A stretch of DNA of 7,510 bases from assembly GCA_945897545.1 (NCBI GenBank), contig CAMDGJ010000138.1, positions 1 to 7,510 of the forward strand, written 5' to 3'. The DNA comes from Flavobacterium psychrophilum. GTDB lineage: Bacteria > Bacteroidota > Bacteroidia > Flavobacteriales > Flavobacteriaceae. Each line of letters starts with the position of its first letter. Positions within the stretch are counted from its first letter, which is position 1. The notes below the pieces were generated by a model, which saw only the letters and a program-made list of their open reading frames with translations, was not told the origin of the DNA and did no database searches. Made by a program: the position numbers and the translations under genes. This document shows, one piece after another, positions 6,321 to 7,510 of this stretch.

Positions 6321-7510
6321 ATGAAAAGAGCATTAAAAGTAGGGTTTTGGGAAATGATTGCCAGAATAATACTCAAAAATAGAATCACAATACTATTAGT
6401 TATTTTTGTCCTAACGGTTTTTCTTGGTTACCAATGGAAGAATCTTAGTATGACTTACACCGAAGCCAATCTGCTTCCGCAAAAACATATAGTGAATAAA
6501 GAATACCACGACTTCTTGGATAAATTTGGCGAAGAAGGTAATCTTATTGTTATTGGATTCAAGGATAAAACCTTTTTTACTCCAAAAGCCTATGCTGCTT
6601 GGAACGAATTAATGACGGGATTGAAAAATGCTAACGAAGTAGAACTTGTCGTTTCAATGAATGATTTAAAAAAACTACAAAAGGACACCATCGCTCAGAA
6701 ATTTGAATTAGTTCCGCTCATAGACCAAAGTCAAACAAAAGATGTGGCTTACTTAGAAAAAATAAAAAATGAACTGTTTAACAACCTTCCTTTTTATGAA
6801 GGATTATTGTTCAATAAAAAATCTGGAAGTATTCGTTCTGCAATTTATTTGAATAAAAAGATTGTCAACACGGCAGAACGAAAAATTTTCATCGTTGAAA
6901 ATTTGGTTCCAAAAATCGAGAAATTCGAGAAAGCCACAGGAATTGATCTTCGGGTTTCAGGAATGCCCTACATTCGAACCATCAATGCCGAAAATATGAA
7001 AGGGGAAATCGGGCTTTTTATTGGTGCGGCTTTACTCATTACATCCTTAATATTTTTCTTTTTTTTTCGTTCCTATAGGGCAACTTTTATATCCATTTGC
7101 ATTTTACTCTTTGGCGTGGTTTGGTCCTTCGGAACCTTAGGATTATTCAATTATAAAATCACAATTTTAACGGCAATTATTCCGCCTTTAATTATTGTTA
7201 TTGGGATTACGAACTGTATTTTTCTCATCAATAAATACCAGCAGGAAATAAAAACCCATAACAACCAAGCCAGAGCACTACAACGCGTCATTTCAAAAAT
7301 TGGGGTTTCCACTTTAATGACAAATTTAACTACTGCTGTTGGATTTGCCACGTTCATGATCACGGACAATGATTTACTATACGAATTTGGATTGGTAACC
7401 TCCATCAACGTGATTACGGTTTATCTTTTGACTTTGATGATTGTGCCAATTGTGTACAGTTTCATGGATGTGCCAAAAGAAAAGCACTTATATCATCTCA
7501 GCAAAACCTA
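6321..7510 (+). CDS. RND/MMPL-superfamily transporter, N-terminal part (runs off window)
   Basis: This is the first 396 codons of a large inner-membrane transporter of the RND/MMPL (COG1033-like) type, with the frame open to the right edge. A short basic N-terminus precedes helix 1 (about 22-37), followed by a periplasmic porter domain of about 190 residues (38-227). A cluster of helices then lies at about 229-249 (with a run of five Phe), 254-274, 279-303, 330-347 and 354-382, the usual first half of the 12-helix RND fold. The segment IPPLIIVIGITNCIFLINKYQQE (287-309) corresponds to the helix-4 region, and GVSTLMTNLTTAVGFATFM (328-346) to the typical post-loop motif (family: TxxxGFxxL). At the place where relatives carry an Asp-Tyr proton-relay pair, this protein reads T297-N298 by eye alignment. 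The substrate is unknown; lipid-type cargo is common in the superfamily. Start chosen at ATG 6321, which gives a standard N-terminus and sits just after a -7 box. No accessory periplasmic adaptor gene is visible. Confidence 0.85.
   Translation, partial: MKRALKVGFWEMIARIILKNRITILLVIFVLTVFLGYQWKNLSMTYTEANLLPQKHIVNKEYHDFLDKFGEEGNLIVIGFKDKTFFTPKAYAAWNELMTGLKNANEVELVVSMNDLKKLQKDTIAQKFELVPLIDQSQTKDVAYLEKIKNELFNNLPFYEGLLFNKKSGSIRSAIYLNKKIVNTAERKIFIVENLVPKIEKFEKATGIDLRVSGMPYIRTINAENMKGEIGLFIGAALLITSLIFFFFFRSYRATFISICILLFGVVWSFGTLGLFNYKITILTAIIPPLIIVIGITNCIFLINKYQQEIKTHNNQARALQRVISKIGVSTLMTNLTTAVGFATFMITDNDLLYEFGLVTSINVITVYLLTLMIVPIVYSFMDVPKEKHLYHLSKT

Noticed and set aside
7151..7408. 85-codon minus-strand frame opposite the RND gene
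   Set aside because: The plus strand carries a continuous 396-codon frame with RND motifs and helices through this stretch; the minus frame is a shadow.

Overview
The window looks like a chromosomal segment of a Flavobacteriaceae bacterium, probably Flavobacterium or a close relative. The evidence is low G+C, A/T-only spacers, a general lack of Shine-Dalgarno sequences, Bacteroidota-type -7 promoter motifs (TAnnTTTG), and the ftsX / DUF3098 / uppP / truB gene order that I recall from this phylum. All assignments come from reading motifs by eye; no database was searched.

Layout. Bases 1-2063 hold the end of a tightly packed forward operon: the C-terminal part of ftsX (cut by the window edge), a small DUF3098 membrane protein, uppP (undecaprenyl-diphosphate phosphatase) and truB (tRNA pseudouridine-55 synthase). 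The junctions are 2 bp, 0 bp and a 1-base overlap. Bases 2064-2463 are a 400-bp extremely A/T-rich gap with no gene. It holds two 13-bp palindromes, long A and T runs and a candidate promoter for the next unit. Bases 2464-3805 are pyrH (UMP kinase) and frr (ribosome recycling factor), separated by a 70-bp spacer that is almost wholly a 7-bp-periodic repeat. A perfect 13-bp-stem terminator at 3821-3850 ends this unit and also serves the convergent gene.

Bases 3855-6125 (minus strand) encode a 756-residue CPA2-type cation:proton antiporter with a C-terminal tail resembling universal stress protein domains, close in style to plant CHX exchangers. It diverges, across a 195-bp promoter region, from a forward gene at 6321 encoding an RND/MMPL-family transporter that runs off the right edge.

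Functionally the first operon joins division-site murein hydrolase control (FtsX), lipid-carrier recycling for wall synthesis (UppP) and tRNA maturation (TruB). The second unit joins pyrimidine nucleotide supply and translation recycling. The last two genes are membrane transporters facing away from each other. I see no mobile element, CRISPR array, RNA gene or defence system. The window is mainly housekeeping, and the most notable signals are the heptameric spacer before frr, the palindromes in the 400-bp gap, and the unusual residues at the expected proton-relay site of the RND protein.
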